Part shown: piece by piece, positions 37,941-64,000 of the stretch
Numbering within the stretch: position 1 is the stretch's first letter
Layout: each line of letters starts with the position of its first letter
Source of the DNA: Yamagishiella unicocca
Lineage: Eukaryota > Chlorophyta > Chlorophyceae > Chlamydomonadales > Volvocaceae
Length of the DNA stretch: 64,000 nt
Assembly: GCA_003116995.1 (NCBI GenBank)
Contig: BDSL01000066.1
Coordinates: 62,001 to 126,000 of the forward strand
Direction of reading: 5' to 3'
The notes under the pieces: model-generated
Told to the model about the DNA's origin: nothing
What the model saw: only the letters and a program-made list of their open reading frames with translations
Databases searched by the model: none
Position numbers and translations under genes: made by a program

Positions 37941-39268
37941 TCTATGTCTGACGTTCCGTCTCGCACGCCTCGATCCCTCATGGGAGTTTTGATGGTTTGC
38001 CTTAACCTAACCGTGTCGGTTTCCATTTCTAGGGCGTCTAGGGAACCTGGAACTCGAGGGGCAGTCCTACATTTTATCACTCATCACCTGCGCGTGTACG
38101 CACACGCTGCCATTGTCAGTGACCGCGGTACTTCGCGCTACTCCGTGCGGAGCTCACTGATATGTACCGCGACGCTGATAGTGTTGGCTGATACTTAAGA
38201 GCCAGTGACCGTGTTCTATGGAATTAATTGGCCTTTGAATCATCTTGCAGGTACGGCTCACTCCGTTCCGTCGGCAGCAAGGAGTGGTGCAGAGAAAACA
38301 TGCACACCAGCAATGCAGTCTTCAACTCGCTGCAATTGTCAAAAGCCGACGGGGAAAGGACCAGACAATCCCCAGCTGTCCCTTAGTCGGCCGACCAGCT
38401 TGTGTCCTTGCCACACGCATGTCAAAGAGCTCGCATATCGACTTCCGCAAATCCAACATGCAAGGTCCGCTGTAAAAGCACCGTCCTAATATATGTAAAT
38501 CCACCAGTTAACCAACATTATGACGTCATTATTGTACAATCCATTAGCGTACATTGTAAGTGGTACAAAAGTAGGGAAGCGACGATAAAATCTCAGACAC
38601 GCGCTGCGGACTGAGTATGGAAAGCCGAAGGTAACACGGAGGTGCGTCATTTCTATCTAGCCGCAACATAGCTATTCCACAAGAAAATCAATAGCCAAGG
38701 CGGCCTCGCCGAATCAAGGTGACATCGAAATCAGTTCAAATTCACAAAAGCTGCAGTTGCACACGCTGCCGCATAACAGTCACCCTCACCCATAACCCGC
38801 CCATGCTGCATGCCACGTCCGGGAACCATGCCGTCCCCGATTGGGCATCCTAAAGGAATCCACCACTTATACCGCACACGTGAAGGCGCACACGCTTCAA
38901 GTGATATAATTTCGCAACGAGGCCCTGCATTCAGAGATTGCCACGAGAGTCGAGCGACCTCGGCTTGCTGTCTGTATACCCACGAGATCCGCTCGCCGAA
39001 CTTGTAAATGGCGATCCTCGCCTCACAACAGCAGCCGCATTGAGATGCGCGATGTCGCCCACAAGGCTGTCAGGACAGCGCTACACGGAACGAAGGCACG
39101 GAGGGACAGAACAGGATCCCGTGAGATGCTAAAAGCAGACAAAGCCACCTGCATCCTCATGCTCATGGCGACGCAGGGTTTATTAGTTCGGTCCTTGGGT
39201 ACCGGCAAGCGCTGTTATGGAGGATATTTTGTTCTTGTCCTGATAAGCTTGTGAAGTCACTACATATG
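37941..39268. other. Gene-poor region, no gene seen
   Basis: Only short open frames, without splice chains or known motifs. Base composition matches 36-37 kb. Confidence 0.45.
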
Positions 39269-39495
39269 TCGGCCACTGTCGGCCACTAGTGCAATCTCAA
39301 TGTCGGCCACTAGTGCAATCTCAATATGGGTGGGTGTCAGGGGCGTGCGTCTTTCTGTTATCTTCTGGATTTTGTGTCTCCGAAGGGGTGGCTGGGATCT
39401 GAGTGCTGGCCTCTACACCGGGTGGCTGGGATCTGAGTGCTGGCCATTCGACCCCTTCTTCTGCTGTGACGCGATACGGCAGTAATGAGCAATAA
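39269..39495 (+). repeat. Dispersed repeat, copy 2
   Basis: Second copy of 37,600-37,832, same orientation. Its left end has an extra tandem duplication of about 33 bp (TCGGCCACTAGTGCAATCTC twice). It ends about 100 bp from the stop codon of the small minus-strand gene, so it may lie in that gene's 3' UTR. Confidence 0.88.
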
Positions 39496-39592
39496 GTCCA
39501 TGCACAATTCCCCGCCCTCGACCACATGCAAAAGCCGGCAACCCGGCTCGTCGCTGCGATCGTTCCTAGCCCTATGCAACAAGTATATTGCA

Positions 39593-41036
39593 CTAGACAT
39601 AAAGGCATGTTGCGCTGGCGAAAGCAGGGTGTTCCGGTTAGCTGACAACTTTCCAATGCCTAGGCGTGTGCTATAAAATGCGATGCACTGATGTCCGCAC
39701 CAATCGCAGCTTACCGCATCAGCCACGGGTTCTGGTACATCTGCGGTAAAACAATTGCAAACCGTTGGCGGCGGAGGGGTCAGGCTTTGTCCATAAGCTG
39801 CGGGACCTGAGGCCAACCCATTTCCTTCCGCTCACCTGGACGGCGCTGTATGTGTAAGTGGTCCACCTATACATTCGGCGTCCCCAGGTGCAGGCGTGTT
39901 GAAGGCGGGAGCGCTTCAGGACCTGCAGGGATCAAAGAAAGATGGTTAGTCCCATGCAGCTGGGAACTCGCTGACATTGCAAAGGATTCAATCGCTAAAT
40001 TTGGATTGGCAACCCTGCCACCCTTCGCAGGACGTTGATAAATGCGTAACCTACACTTCCCCCGGCAGCTGCCTCTGCCATTCACCCATGAAGCCTGGAA
40101 GGCACACTACTTTGCTCCTGCTGGATCAGGGTTAATCCTACCACCCCATGCTCGCCCGGCGAGCCCGCACAGTACATTTTGCCTTGCCAAAACGAACACT
40201 TTCCGTCACAACATAACTTCTGGCATACACAACTCCCCGTTGGTGGGCCTCCGTTGGGCCTGGCTTTGGCACGCGCGTCAAAGAGTCGGACCCCAACAAC
40301 ACAAACTACCCTCAAATATTCGAAGGGCCTACCCGAAGAGTGTCCAACAGGGCGGACTGCAGCTGCTTGGGAGTCAGTGACTGGGCCTCAGGCAGGTCCA
40401 CGATGCACGCGGCGATGTAAAAAGCCATCGACTCGACCGCATCCTTCTTATCAACGACAACAAAACTGTCATTTTGCTCGCCAAACTCCGGTCCAACCGG
40501 TGCGACCGGCTCTTCCTCTACAGGCTCAGGAGCCTGCTCGGCTGAGAACGACGCTGCGACCGTGCCTGCCGCTGGTGAATCCTGCAAAGCAACCTAGCCA
40601 ACAACAAAGACGGCCCGCGTCAAACGTGCCCTATGAACTGCCCCAGCTAGGGCTTTGTGCAATGACAATGTCAACGCTTTCCAAAGTTTTACGGCGCTAA
40701 AATCCAGCGAGCAGCTGTGTATATCGCAAAACGCACCAGCTTATTTTGCTCCCGCTGGCCATGCCCCCAACCTTGCTTCCAGCGGGCCAAGAACCCGTCA
40801 CGAACGGGCTTTTCCAATGCCGCACAGAAGGCAGGGTCCGATACAAAGTGCTCCAGCTCGTTGTATACCTGCAACATAACGCGTCAACGGTATCATAGCC
40901 TGAACCTGAGCAAAACCACTGTACAAGCAAAATAACCTCAGCCTAGCAAGGCCACCATCAATACCAAAATCCGTATGCCTACCTCCTCCTCTAGCTCAGT
41001 ATAAAGCTCCTGTGCTGCCTCCGTGCTTGCCTCCAT
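39593..41036 (-). CDS. Conserved-looking protein of unknown function (6 exons, 189 aa)
   Basis: Exons: 41036-40983, 40868-40737, 40581-40333, 39922-39836, 39740-39715, 39614-39593 (570 nt, phases agree). MEASTEAAQELYTELEEE starts a helical N-terminus, then VYNELEHFVSDPAFCAALEK. The middle is acidic and Pro-rich (EQAPEPVEEEPVAPVGPEFG), followed by a helical block (ESMAFYIAACIVDLPEAQSL, TPKQLQSALLDTLR). The last exons give an aromatic, basic tail (GRRMYRWTTYTYSAVQMYQNPWLM). Two further short exons with good sites and matching phases make it a real gene. In exon 2 the donor CTG then GTGCGT at 40,736 is required for frame; reading on gives a stop. I cannot assign a family or location. Divergent from SCC2, with starts 371 bp apart. 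Confidence 0.75.
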
Positions 41037-41406
41037 GCCTGCCTCAGCTCACGTCCACAAGCGTCCTTTCCACTCCTTGTACAAATGTTTGAAGAAACGT
41101 TGTTGGCGCGCTTGTAAGTACTTTTGGAGTAAAAGGTATTGGAGCATGTCTGCATGTGCTTTGGCTTCTGTTTTCCAGCTCCGAATTCGTACGGCATGAA
41201 ATGCTTTGCGCTGTGTGTCCTTCACACCCGTTGGACTAACGTTAACGACATTTTTGACAGGCTGAGTTCGGCCTCGAAGTCTATGATGCAACGCCATAAC
41301 ACAATTCGATTACATAGGAAGATTTTTGGCGGGCTGTCACAGCGAAGCTCAACAGGATGAGCTAATTTTGCAGCCGGATATTTCTAAGGCTTGCGACGTT
41401 TAGTCA
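41037..41406. promoter_or_regulatory. Shared divergent promoter region
   Basis: 370 bp separate the start codons of the small unknown gene (minus) and SCC2 (plus), and both 5' UTRs must lie within it. No clear TATA box was seen. Inferred from gene arrangement only. Confidence 0.5.
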
Positions 41407-57659
<16,253 letters not shown>

Positions 57660-57724
57660 TGCGTGGGCCAGGATAGCGCGGACCCGTTCGCAACGGCTGC
57701 CGGGAAGCGTCGTAGGGCTGCTAC

Positions 57725-57729
57725 TGTAA
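57725..57729 (+). terminator. Poly(A) signal TGTAA after SCC2
   Basis: TGTAA, the poly(A) signal of chlorophycean algae, 66 nt past the SCC2 stop codon. Confidence 0.55.
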
Positions 57730-59004
57730 GAAATGAGGGCGGGAACACGAATGCTGTTTACGGATCGGATCCATTGGGGTCGGCCGCGGTCGAAGGACAG
57801 GCGCCAGGGAGGGACGGGGGACGGGATAAGCGAGGGAAACCGTGGCAACGATGTAGGAGAAAGAAGGGAATGAGGCTAGCGAGAATACGTACTGGACATG
57901 ACGAGAAAGGGGGGAGGGGGTAGCGAGGGAAGCGGGGGGTGACGCGGCTTCAGTCGCCGGAGTTAGCCTTGAAGGCAGACAGACATCAGTCATACCGTGT
58001 CGGGGCCATAACCAAAGCCACTGTCTTTTTCAGCACGTGGGGGTTTTCACGGTACATTATTTCATGCGGATGCGTGGCTGGTAGTGGACGGTGAAGCTCG
58101 AGAAGAGTGCTGGGAGCGGGAACTCGACGAACTCGACTATTTCTGACCCATGGCCTTTCGGCCTCCCCAGGCGCACATCACCATACTTGAGAGCTCGATA
58201 CATAGTAACTACCGTGCTTCCGATGATGTGTCATCGATCGCTGCGTGTATTCAGACCAAGCCTGATCCGGCAGGGACGGGACCTACAGGAGTGGGGCGAG
58301 TGCACCCGAACTGGCTTGTAAAAACCGGCAGTTGCTCTTTATAGTTTCCAATCAGTTGCTTACACCGTATTGTATCAGCTCCTCAGCTTGAACCTAACGG
58401 TGCGTTACCGAGATGCCCGACGAAGGGCTTGCTTCGCACCGGGTGTCTGAGGACAGGAGGTGATCCACCGGTATGGGAAGTCCCGCCTCGGCCCGCATCG
58501 TGGCGTCTTCAGCAGAACCAGGAGCGTGTTTGCCAACAGTCGTCATTCCCAAGGCTTCAGCGGAGCTTCAAGCTTACTCACACCAGCAACGCCCCTCCAC
58601 ATGCGTTACCCACTGTAACCGTTATAACAACAACGTCCGTTACCCCTCCATCCCAGACCCTCGCCAATGGCCCTACACCAGCCGACCCTGAGCGCACACA
58701 GCCATGTCGCCTGGCCTCAAGCGCCTCCTGCTACTGCCGTCGCCAACGCCCGTGCTGCTATGCAGGCTGCCGCGGCCTCCTCCTCCTCCAGCGGACCAGC
58801 GGACAAGCCTCCTCCTCCACCGATCCACTCCTTTGCAGCTCACTCCTGAACGGGGTGAACGACGAATAAGGAGGGGCACAAAATAATTGCAATGAGTCTT
58901 GCAACCTTTCGATTGCAGGAATTAGACAAGCATGACCAGAGGGAGCGTGATTGCACAAGGGATCTCATAAAGTCAGGGAACGGGCCTACAGTTACCGGTC
59001 ATTA
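57730..59004. other. Intergenic, no gene seen
   Basis: Open frames at 58,429-58,869 on either strand lack splice support and recognisable domains. Ends at the left terminal inverted repeat of the DNA element. Confidence 0.45.
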
Positions 59005-59032
59005 GGTATGGTTCACATTTGAGACTAAAAAT
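59005..59032 (+). repeat. Left terminal inverted repeat
   Basis: GGTATGGTTCACATTTGAGA followed by CTAAAAAT; matches the reverse complement of 60,393-60,420 except T to C at position 3. Confidence 0.92.
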
Positions 59033-59074
59033 AATTTGAGATTGCGACAAGAAATCGCCAGAATGAGATGAAAA

Positions 59075-59079
59075 TTACA
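59075..59079 (-). terminator. Poly(A) signal TGTAA after the transposon-borne gene
   Basis: TGTAA on the minus strand, 125 nt past the stop codon at 59,204 and inside the element. Confidence 0.45.
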
Positions 59080-59203
59080 AACGCGTTCACAATACCTTTT
59101 TCCTGAAATCAAAATTCAGAAACGCGTTCACATATGAGACACATATTCTTATTGGAGACAGAAAATATGACGGCAGTAATAGCTTGGTTGTTCTACGGTT
59201 CCT

Positions 59204-60094
59204 TTAATACCAAGTTTGCACTGACTGATTTGCTGCGAAAGCGACCGCCGGTGTGACAGCTACCTCCGGCGGCGTTGGCTGGGTAAGCTGTTGCTGTGGG
59301 AGCAGTCCTGACGGCTGCTGCTGCTGTGTCTGCGGCTGTGACGGCTGCGCCAGCGGCGGCCTAAGCCCAGGGGGCCTGTACGTCGGGATCTGGGGACGCC
59401 CGCGGGGAGCCTTAGGTGGTAGCCGCGGTACGGCAGCCGCGGCAACCCCAACCGCGGCCGCTCCCTGGGCCGCAGCTTGGGGTACAGGCACTGATGCCCT
59501 CCCCGTGGAGCCGCGGCCCCTGCCTCTGCCTCTGCCGCGGCCAGTGCTTTTGGGCACGTCTGTCACAGCGGCCTGCTTCGCTTTCTTCCTCTCGCGCCAA
59601 ACCCGCTGGTATATACGCTTGGCTTCCTGGCGCTCATCCTGCGTCAAGTTTACAGTCGGCCGACCACGGCCCCTGCTACCCTTGGAGCCCCTGCTGGCGT
59701 CGGATGCGTGTGAGGCAGCGCCTGAACCGCCGTCGTCGTCGTCACTGCAGGCGTCATCATCGCAACCGGAATATTCACCGTCGCCGCCGTAAGCTCACCC
59801 GTCACTCCCGCCTCCTTCAACCTGACCGCCCTCGCCCTCCTGTGCCTCCTCATTTATGCCGCCGTAAGCTCCCCCGCTGTAAGATGCATATGAGTTCACG
59901 CGACGTGCCCTCTTCAGGTTGCTGGGTAGCATGCCGTTGCGGATGGCATCCGCCTGGGTTTCTCTCGCGTCCCTGATATCCATAGCGCTAGGTTGGGTAA
60001 GGAAGGCGTCTTCATTCTCATCATCTTCGGTTGGACATACAGGGTCCGGCCCGTAGTCCTCTACGTTGTACTCGGCCTCTTCGGCGGCGCTCAT
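59204..60094 (-). CDS. AT-hook protein carried by the TIR element (2 exons, 278 aa)
   Basis: Exons 60094-59799 and 59744-59204; the split Gly codon (GG then T) joins them in frame across a 54-bp intron (GTGAGC ... GCAG). The N-terminus is acidic (MSAAEEAEYNVEDYGPDP, PTEDDENEDAF). A basic stretch NLKRARRVNSYASYSG follows, then a Gly/Asp-rich linker. An AT-hook (SRGRGRPTVN) is followed by a helix TQDERQEAKRIYQRVWRERK, with heptad-like spacing and Arg/Lys-rich as in bZIP-type basic regions. A second run (GRGRGRGRGRG) comes next, and the tail is Pro/Gln-rich (QPQTQQQQPSG). No catalytic DDE motif is seen, so it is not a transposase. It may be an accessory DNA-binding protein of the transposon or a captured gene; function is open. 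Confidence 0.75.
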
Positions 60095-60283
60095 CCTCTA
60101 CAGACCGCGCGATCACGCCCGGTCACGTCTAGGGAATACAGACCATCATGATTGGGATGATTGGGAAGGTTTGCGGCGGGTAATATGGCTGGTATGGACT
60201 TATGTATTTGGCGCCTGGTCGGCTATTGGGAATATTAATTACAGTCTCAAGTGAATTTTAATTTCAGTCTCAGCTATTTTCCT

Positions 60284-60311
60284 ATTTTTGATCTCAATTG
60301 AGATCAAAAAT
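60284..60311. repeat. 28-bp perfect palindrome inside the TIR element
   Basis: ATTTTTGATCTCAA and its exact inverted copy, with no spacer. It lies about 190 bp upstream of the start codon of the element's gene, so it could be a binding site for a dimeric protein or a cruciform. Confidence 0.9.
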
Positions 60312-60392
60312 CAGCGTAGGAGAAAATCACCGTTTTTTCCAATTCTATGAGACGAAAAATGAATTTCTCTCTCACGAAAGTGCCGTACCGCC

Positions 60393-60420
60393 ATTTTTAG
60401 TCTCAAATGTGAACCATGCC
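60393..60420 (-). repeat. Right terminal inverted repeat
   Basis: The reverse complement begins GGCATGGTTCACATTTGAGA; it pairs with 59,005-59,032. Confidence 0.92.
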
Positions 60421-60427
60421 TAAGGCC

Positions 60428-60831
60428 AAAGCAAACGAAGTAGAAGACAGACCTTAACATAAAGGATGCAAAAAGTCTCAGATACGCTCCTCCAACCTGC
60501 TTGCCTTCATCGGTTTACTCCCGCTTTACGGTGACGTCCGCCTTCACCACCATGGGCTTGGCACCCAGGTTTCTTGCAATCTCGTTCATACCGGCTTCAA
60601 GGTGGTCTGCACCACTGCCAGGAGACGAGAAAGCAAACGAAGTAGAAGAAAGACCTTAACATAAAGGATGCAAAAAGTCTCAGATACGCTCCTCCAACCT
60701 GCTTGCCTTCATCGGTTTACTCCCGCTTTACGGTGACGTCCGCCTTCACCACCATGGGCTTGGCACCCAGGTTTCTTGCAATCTCGTTCATACCGGCTTC
60801 AAGGTGGTCTGCACCACTGCCAGGAGACGAC
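60428..60831. repeat. 202-bp tandem duplication (two copies)
   Basis: AAAGCAAACGAAGTAGAAGA through CCACTGCCAGGAGACGA occurs at 60,428-60,629 and again at 60,630-60,831, almost identical (one difference noted, ACAGACC/AAAGACC). The right copy is the 3' part and 3' flank of the small gene at 60,717; the left copy abuts the TIR element with a 7-bp gap. Confidence 0.93.
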
Positions 60832-61031
60832 ATGAAGCTCTTCAGGCCCTTCTCGAGTGAGTCCGCGACGCTCTTCAGCCCCGACTCTGTGCCATTGCCC
60901 ATATGCTCCACGGCCTTGGAGAGGCGCCGCGCGCCATAAGCGACCGCCAAAGCCCCAAACAGGGGCGAGGCCAGCCCATACTGGCCTCCGACGGCTCGGA
61001 CCAGCTCAACGAGCTCAGGCGTAATAGGCAT
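60717..61031 (-). CDS. Small unknown protein (104 aa, single exon)
   Basis: ATG at 61,031, stop at 60,717. The N-terminal half is hydrophobic and helical (LVELVRAVGGQYGLASPLFG, ALAVAYGARRL), possibly one membrane segment. Then an amphipathic stretch (GLKSVADSLEKGLKSFM) and a basic end (ADVTVKRE). Family not recognised. Coding potential is supported by the full-length open frame and by the exact duplication of its 3' half next door; expression is unknown. It sits between two mobile elements and could itself be element-borne. Confidence 0.5.
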   Translation of the reverse strand: MPITPELVELVRAVGGQYGLASPLFGALAVAYGARRLSKAVEHMGNGTESGLKSVADSLEKGLKSFMSSPGSGADHLEAGMNEIARNLGAKPMVVKADVTVKRE

Positions 61032-61493
61032 TGGATAGGGATGCAGTGTTTATAAAATGAGCCAACCTATGCACCTCACAGAGAGCGCCCTCTCCAAAAA
61101 AAGGACCGTGCAAAAGGACCCGGTCAGAGTCCAAAATTTACAGTTTGTATTGAGGTATGTTTATTTTTAAGAAGCCCCCTCGTTCAAACTGCCTCGAACG
61201 TGTCGCAACAATCATATACCAAACATGCTGATGCTGATGTTTACAAGTGACTTGTACGATTCAGACGAGCCAGGAGGCTCATGAATCGCTTTAAAAAAGT
61301 TACCGTCCAGGACGTTTTTGAGACAAGAAAATAGTAGATGCTTCAAGACTACGAAAGCGGATGCCAAACTTCACAAAAGTACTCAGCCAACATTTGCCAA
61401 AATTTGCCAACCCAAAATTAGCGGGAAGCACCAAGTTTGTAGTAAAGACTCAAGTGGTAGTCCCAACCTTGCTAGATCTCCGTGCCCTGATAG
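61032..61493. other. AT-rich intergenic strip between the small gene and the LINE
   Basis: Clearly lower GC than the LINE that follows. No gene seen. The composition jump at about 61,490 marks the LINE insertion point. Confidence 0.6.
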
Positions 61494-64000
61494 CGCCCGG
61501 ACGGCTCCGTCAGCGCCGACCCACAGGAGCTCCCCTCCATCGTTGCGGCCTTCTGGCAGCGCATCTGCACGGCCCCTGCGGGCGACCCGCGGGCCCGCCA
61601 ACGGGTCCTGCAGGCCCTCCGTGCGCTGGGACGCCGCTGCCCACCCGCCGCAGTGGACGCCCTGGGCGCCCCAGTCGTTACCCCGGCGGAGGTGCTGGCT
61701 GCGATCCACACCGCCCCCCCCGGCCGGTCCCCGGGTGCAGACAGCCTCCCCACCGAGATATACCAACACTACGCCCCGACCCTTGCCCCCGTCCTCGCCG
61801 CCGTCTTCACTGCCTTTGCCGCCACCGACCGTGCACCCGCCGGCTTCCTGGACGGGGTCATCACCTCCTTCTTCAAGGACCAGGACCCCACCCTCCCCGC
61901 CAACTACCGCCCCATCACCCTCTTGGACACCGACTACCGGACCCTGGCCCGGGTCCTGGCCCGCCGCCTTCTCCCCGTCCTCGGGGATACGATCGACCCA
62001 GTGCAGACGGCCTTCCTGCAGCACCGGCGCATCTCGGACTCCGTCCTGCTCCTCCAACTCCTCCCCGCCCTCCTCCGCGCGGAGTCTCGCTCCTGTGCGG
62101 TGGTGTTCCTGGACTTCCAGAAGGCCTATGACACGGTGGACCGCGCCTTCCTCCTGGAATGCCTGGATGCCTTGGGTGTGGGCCCTGGCTGCCTTGCCTG
62201 GGTGCGCCGCCTGCTGCAGGGCACCCGCTCTGCCGCCCTCGTCAACGGCCACCTGTCAGGTTGGGTGCCCATCACTGCCGGCGTTCGACAGGGGTGCCCG
62301 GCTGCGCCCCTCCTCTACCTCGCTCCCGGTCAGGCCCTCCTCTCCTGGCTGCAGCACGAAGCCATCGGCATCTCCCTCGCCGATCTCCGCCTCACCGCCT
62401 CCCAGTACGCGGATGACTGCACCCCCCTCCTCCGGGATGCTGCGGATGTCCCCCGCTTCCTGGCGGCCATGGACACCTTCCACGCCGCGTCGGGCCAGCA
62501 GCTCAACCTCCGCAAAGTGAAGCTCCTGCCCCTGCCCGGTGGCCCCCGAGCCATCCCTGCCGCCGCCCCGCCCCCCGCCTGCCCCACGGCCTCCAGTGCC
62601 CCTCCCCTCCCCCCCACCCCGGTGGCCACTGCCGCCCCCCTGGCCGCCCCCGACGCCGGCCTGGCGCCCCGCCTCGCTGTCGTCCCCTCCGCCTCCACCC
62701 TCGGCATCACCTTCACCGCGGGCGCCCCTGGACCGTACCCTGTGGACCTCGACCGGGTCTACAGCCGTCTGCAGCGTGCTACCACCCTGCCCCTCTCTGC
62801 CTTCGGCCGCGCCTTCGCCGCCTCGGGCTATGCCCTCAGCCGTGTCCTCTACCACATGGAGTTCGTCGGCCTCCCCCCCCCTGGCCTGCGGGCGGCCCTT
62901 CAGGCCACCACCGCCGCCTTCGTCGACCGCCGCTGCACCCCCGCCGCGCATCAGGCCCGCACCAACCGTGTACCTGCCGGAGCCGGCCTGCTCTACCTCG
63001 CCCTGCCCCCCTCCGCTGGCGGCTTCGGCCTCCTCCCTCTCGAAGCCCACGTACGGGCTCGCCACGCCGTCCTGGCCGTGCGAGGCCTGGCCGGCGCGTG
63101 TGGCCTCCTGCCGTCTGCCCCCCAGTGGCCCCAGCTCCTCCTCGCCCTCCTGCGCCACGGCCACCCCGCGGCCCACCCCCTGTGCCTCCTGCCCCTCCAC
63201 GGCGACGCCCGCACCACCGCCGCCCCGCTGGTGCTCGGCCGGCCCCTCCCACGGGGCTCCCCGGCCCTCGCCCAGCTGATTACGGCGCTCGCCCATCTCC
63301 CGCCCATCACCATCCTGGACCCCACACTGGCCGCCCCGGGACCCTGGTGCTTCTCGGCGCCCCTCTGGGGCAACCCCCTCCTGGTCGATGCCACCGGCCG
63401 GGGCCTGGAGACCGACTTCCCCGACCTCGCCCAGCTGCGTGGGCTTGATACGGTGGGTGTCGCCGTCCAGTGCTACAATGCCCTGGGCCGGGTCCGGACG
63501 GCCCTCGCTGTCGCCGCTGCCGGGGGGCCCCCCGCCATACGCTGTACCGAGTACCTGCGGCTCGACGTCCTCCGCGACGTCCTCCGCCTCTCCCCCGCCC
63601 ACCCCGTCCCGGCCTCCATGCGGGATGGGGCCACGGGCCTGGCCCGCGTCGACGCCCTCGTTGGCCGCCTTCCCGCCACCTGGGCCATCGCGGCCCTCCT
63701 CGTTCTGGCGGCCCCGGGGGGTGCGGCTGCCGCCCCCCCCGCTGCGGACGCCTGGGGCCGCCTGGCCCGCTGTGTCGGCTGGCGGGTGGGCCCCGCGGCC
63801 ATTCCCCTTGTCTCCCTCACCGTCAAGTCGGCTACCATCCTGCAGCTCGGCCCAGCCTTCGCTGCTCTGGCGGCTAAGCATACGGCCTTCCTTCAGGAGG
63901 CCTGGGAGGCTCCCCTTCCCCCGGCAGCCCTGGCCTCCACCCTCCGGGAATTTCAGGCCACTCTGGTGCGCCTCTGGCGTCTTCGCTGGGACAACACGCA
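61494..64000 (+). mobile_element. 5'-truncated LINE with an intact reverse-transcriptase frame, running off the window
   Basis: One frame is open from 61,494 (after stops TGA TAG at 61,488-61,493) to the window end: 835 codons with no stop. It starts at RPDGSVSADPQELP, inside the pre-RT region, so the endonuclease is missing. RT landmarks: GRSPGADSLPTEIYQ (about 61,720), NYRPITLLDTDYR (about 61,905), motif A FLDFQKAYDTVD (about 62,106), motif B GVRQGCPAAPLLY (about 62,283) and the YADD box (about 62,407). The end, VRLWRLRWDN, matches the segment just before the zinc-binding tail of the element at 8.5-12.3 kb, so the two are one family. GC is very high. No Met start lies in the truncated frame, so it should not make a normal product; the frame is intact because it is young or little mutated. 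Confidence 0.93.

Larger units (their letters stand above)
59005..60420. mobile_element. 1.4-kb DNA transposon with 28-bp TIRs, PIF/Harbinger-like ends
   Basis: The left end 59,005-59,032 (GGTATGGTTCACATTTGAGA...) and the right end 60,393-60,420 are inverted copies, 27 of 28 bases matching. Flanks read ATTA before and TAAGG after, giving a TA or possibly TWA-type target duplication. The GG-rich start and T-rich body recall PIF/Harbinger ends (inference). Subterminal DNA is AT-rich with many TGAGAC/GTCTCA motifs and a 28-bp perfect palindrome at 60,284-60,311. The interior holds one two-exon gene and no transposase, so the element would need help from elsewhere. Confidence 0.85.

Noticed and set aside
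61318..62520. 400-codon plus-strand frame rich in Pro/Ser
   Set aside because: Shifted against the RT frame that carries FLDFQKAYD, GVRQGCP and YADD.
62256..63881. 541-codon minus-strand Gly-rich frame
   Set aside because: Antisense of the GC-rich LINE; no domain.

Overview
The window looks like nuclear DNA of a volvocine-type green alga (Chlamydomonadales, Chlorophyceae). Its genes are GC-rich and cut into many short exons with GTGAGT/GTGCGT-type donors and C-rich acceptors. Introns and intergenic DNA are full of mini- and microsatellites. TGTAA, the chlorophycean poly(A) signal, follows two of the genes, and the protein families are eukaryotic. The genus cannot be fixed from sequence alone. 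Exon limits were read by hand from splice sites and frame; every multi-exon model below sums to a whole number of codons.

Layout. 1-418: last exons of a gene entering from the left (weak). 1,790-2,240: worn-out tail of a non-LTR retrotransposon. 3,710-7,826: a 193-bp satellite with higher-order blocks. 7,829-12,720: a 107-bp satellite split by a 5'-truncated, internally deleted LINE. 14,852-24,445 (-): a 13-exon chloroplast coiled-coil protein resembling MFP1. 25,317-28,781 (-): an SR-protein kinase. 29,076-29,625 (-): a possible small gene. 30,869-35,753 (-): a secreted copper-radical (glyoxal/galactose-type) oxidase with a proline-rich stalk. 35,754-39,592: gene-poor, with a duplicated repeat and a LINE 3'-end relic. 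39,593-41,036 (-): a small unknown gene, divergent from 41,407-57,659 (+), a 31-exon SCC2/NIPBL cohesin loader. 59,005-60,420: a DNA transposon with terminal inverted repeats carrying one two-exon AT-hook gene. 60,717-61,031 (-): a small unknown gene with a duplicated 3' end. 61,494-64,000 (+): a second 5'-truncated LINE with an intact reading frame running off the window.

The genes do not form a pathway. What stands out is the repeat biology: an uninterrupted tract of 104 CTG units just after a 5' splice site in SCC2; intron-restricted repeats in the same sense as transcription in two genes on opposite strands (introner-like); an intron that is an in-frame array of 66-bp units; and a TIR element with an unrecognised AT-hook protein.
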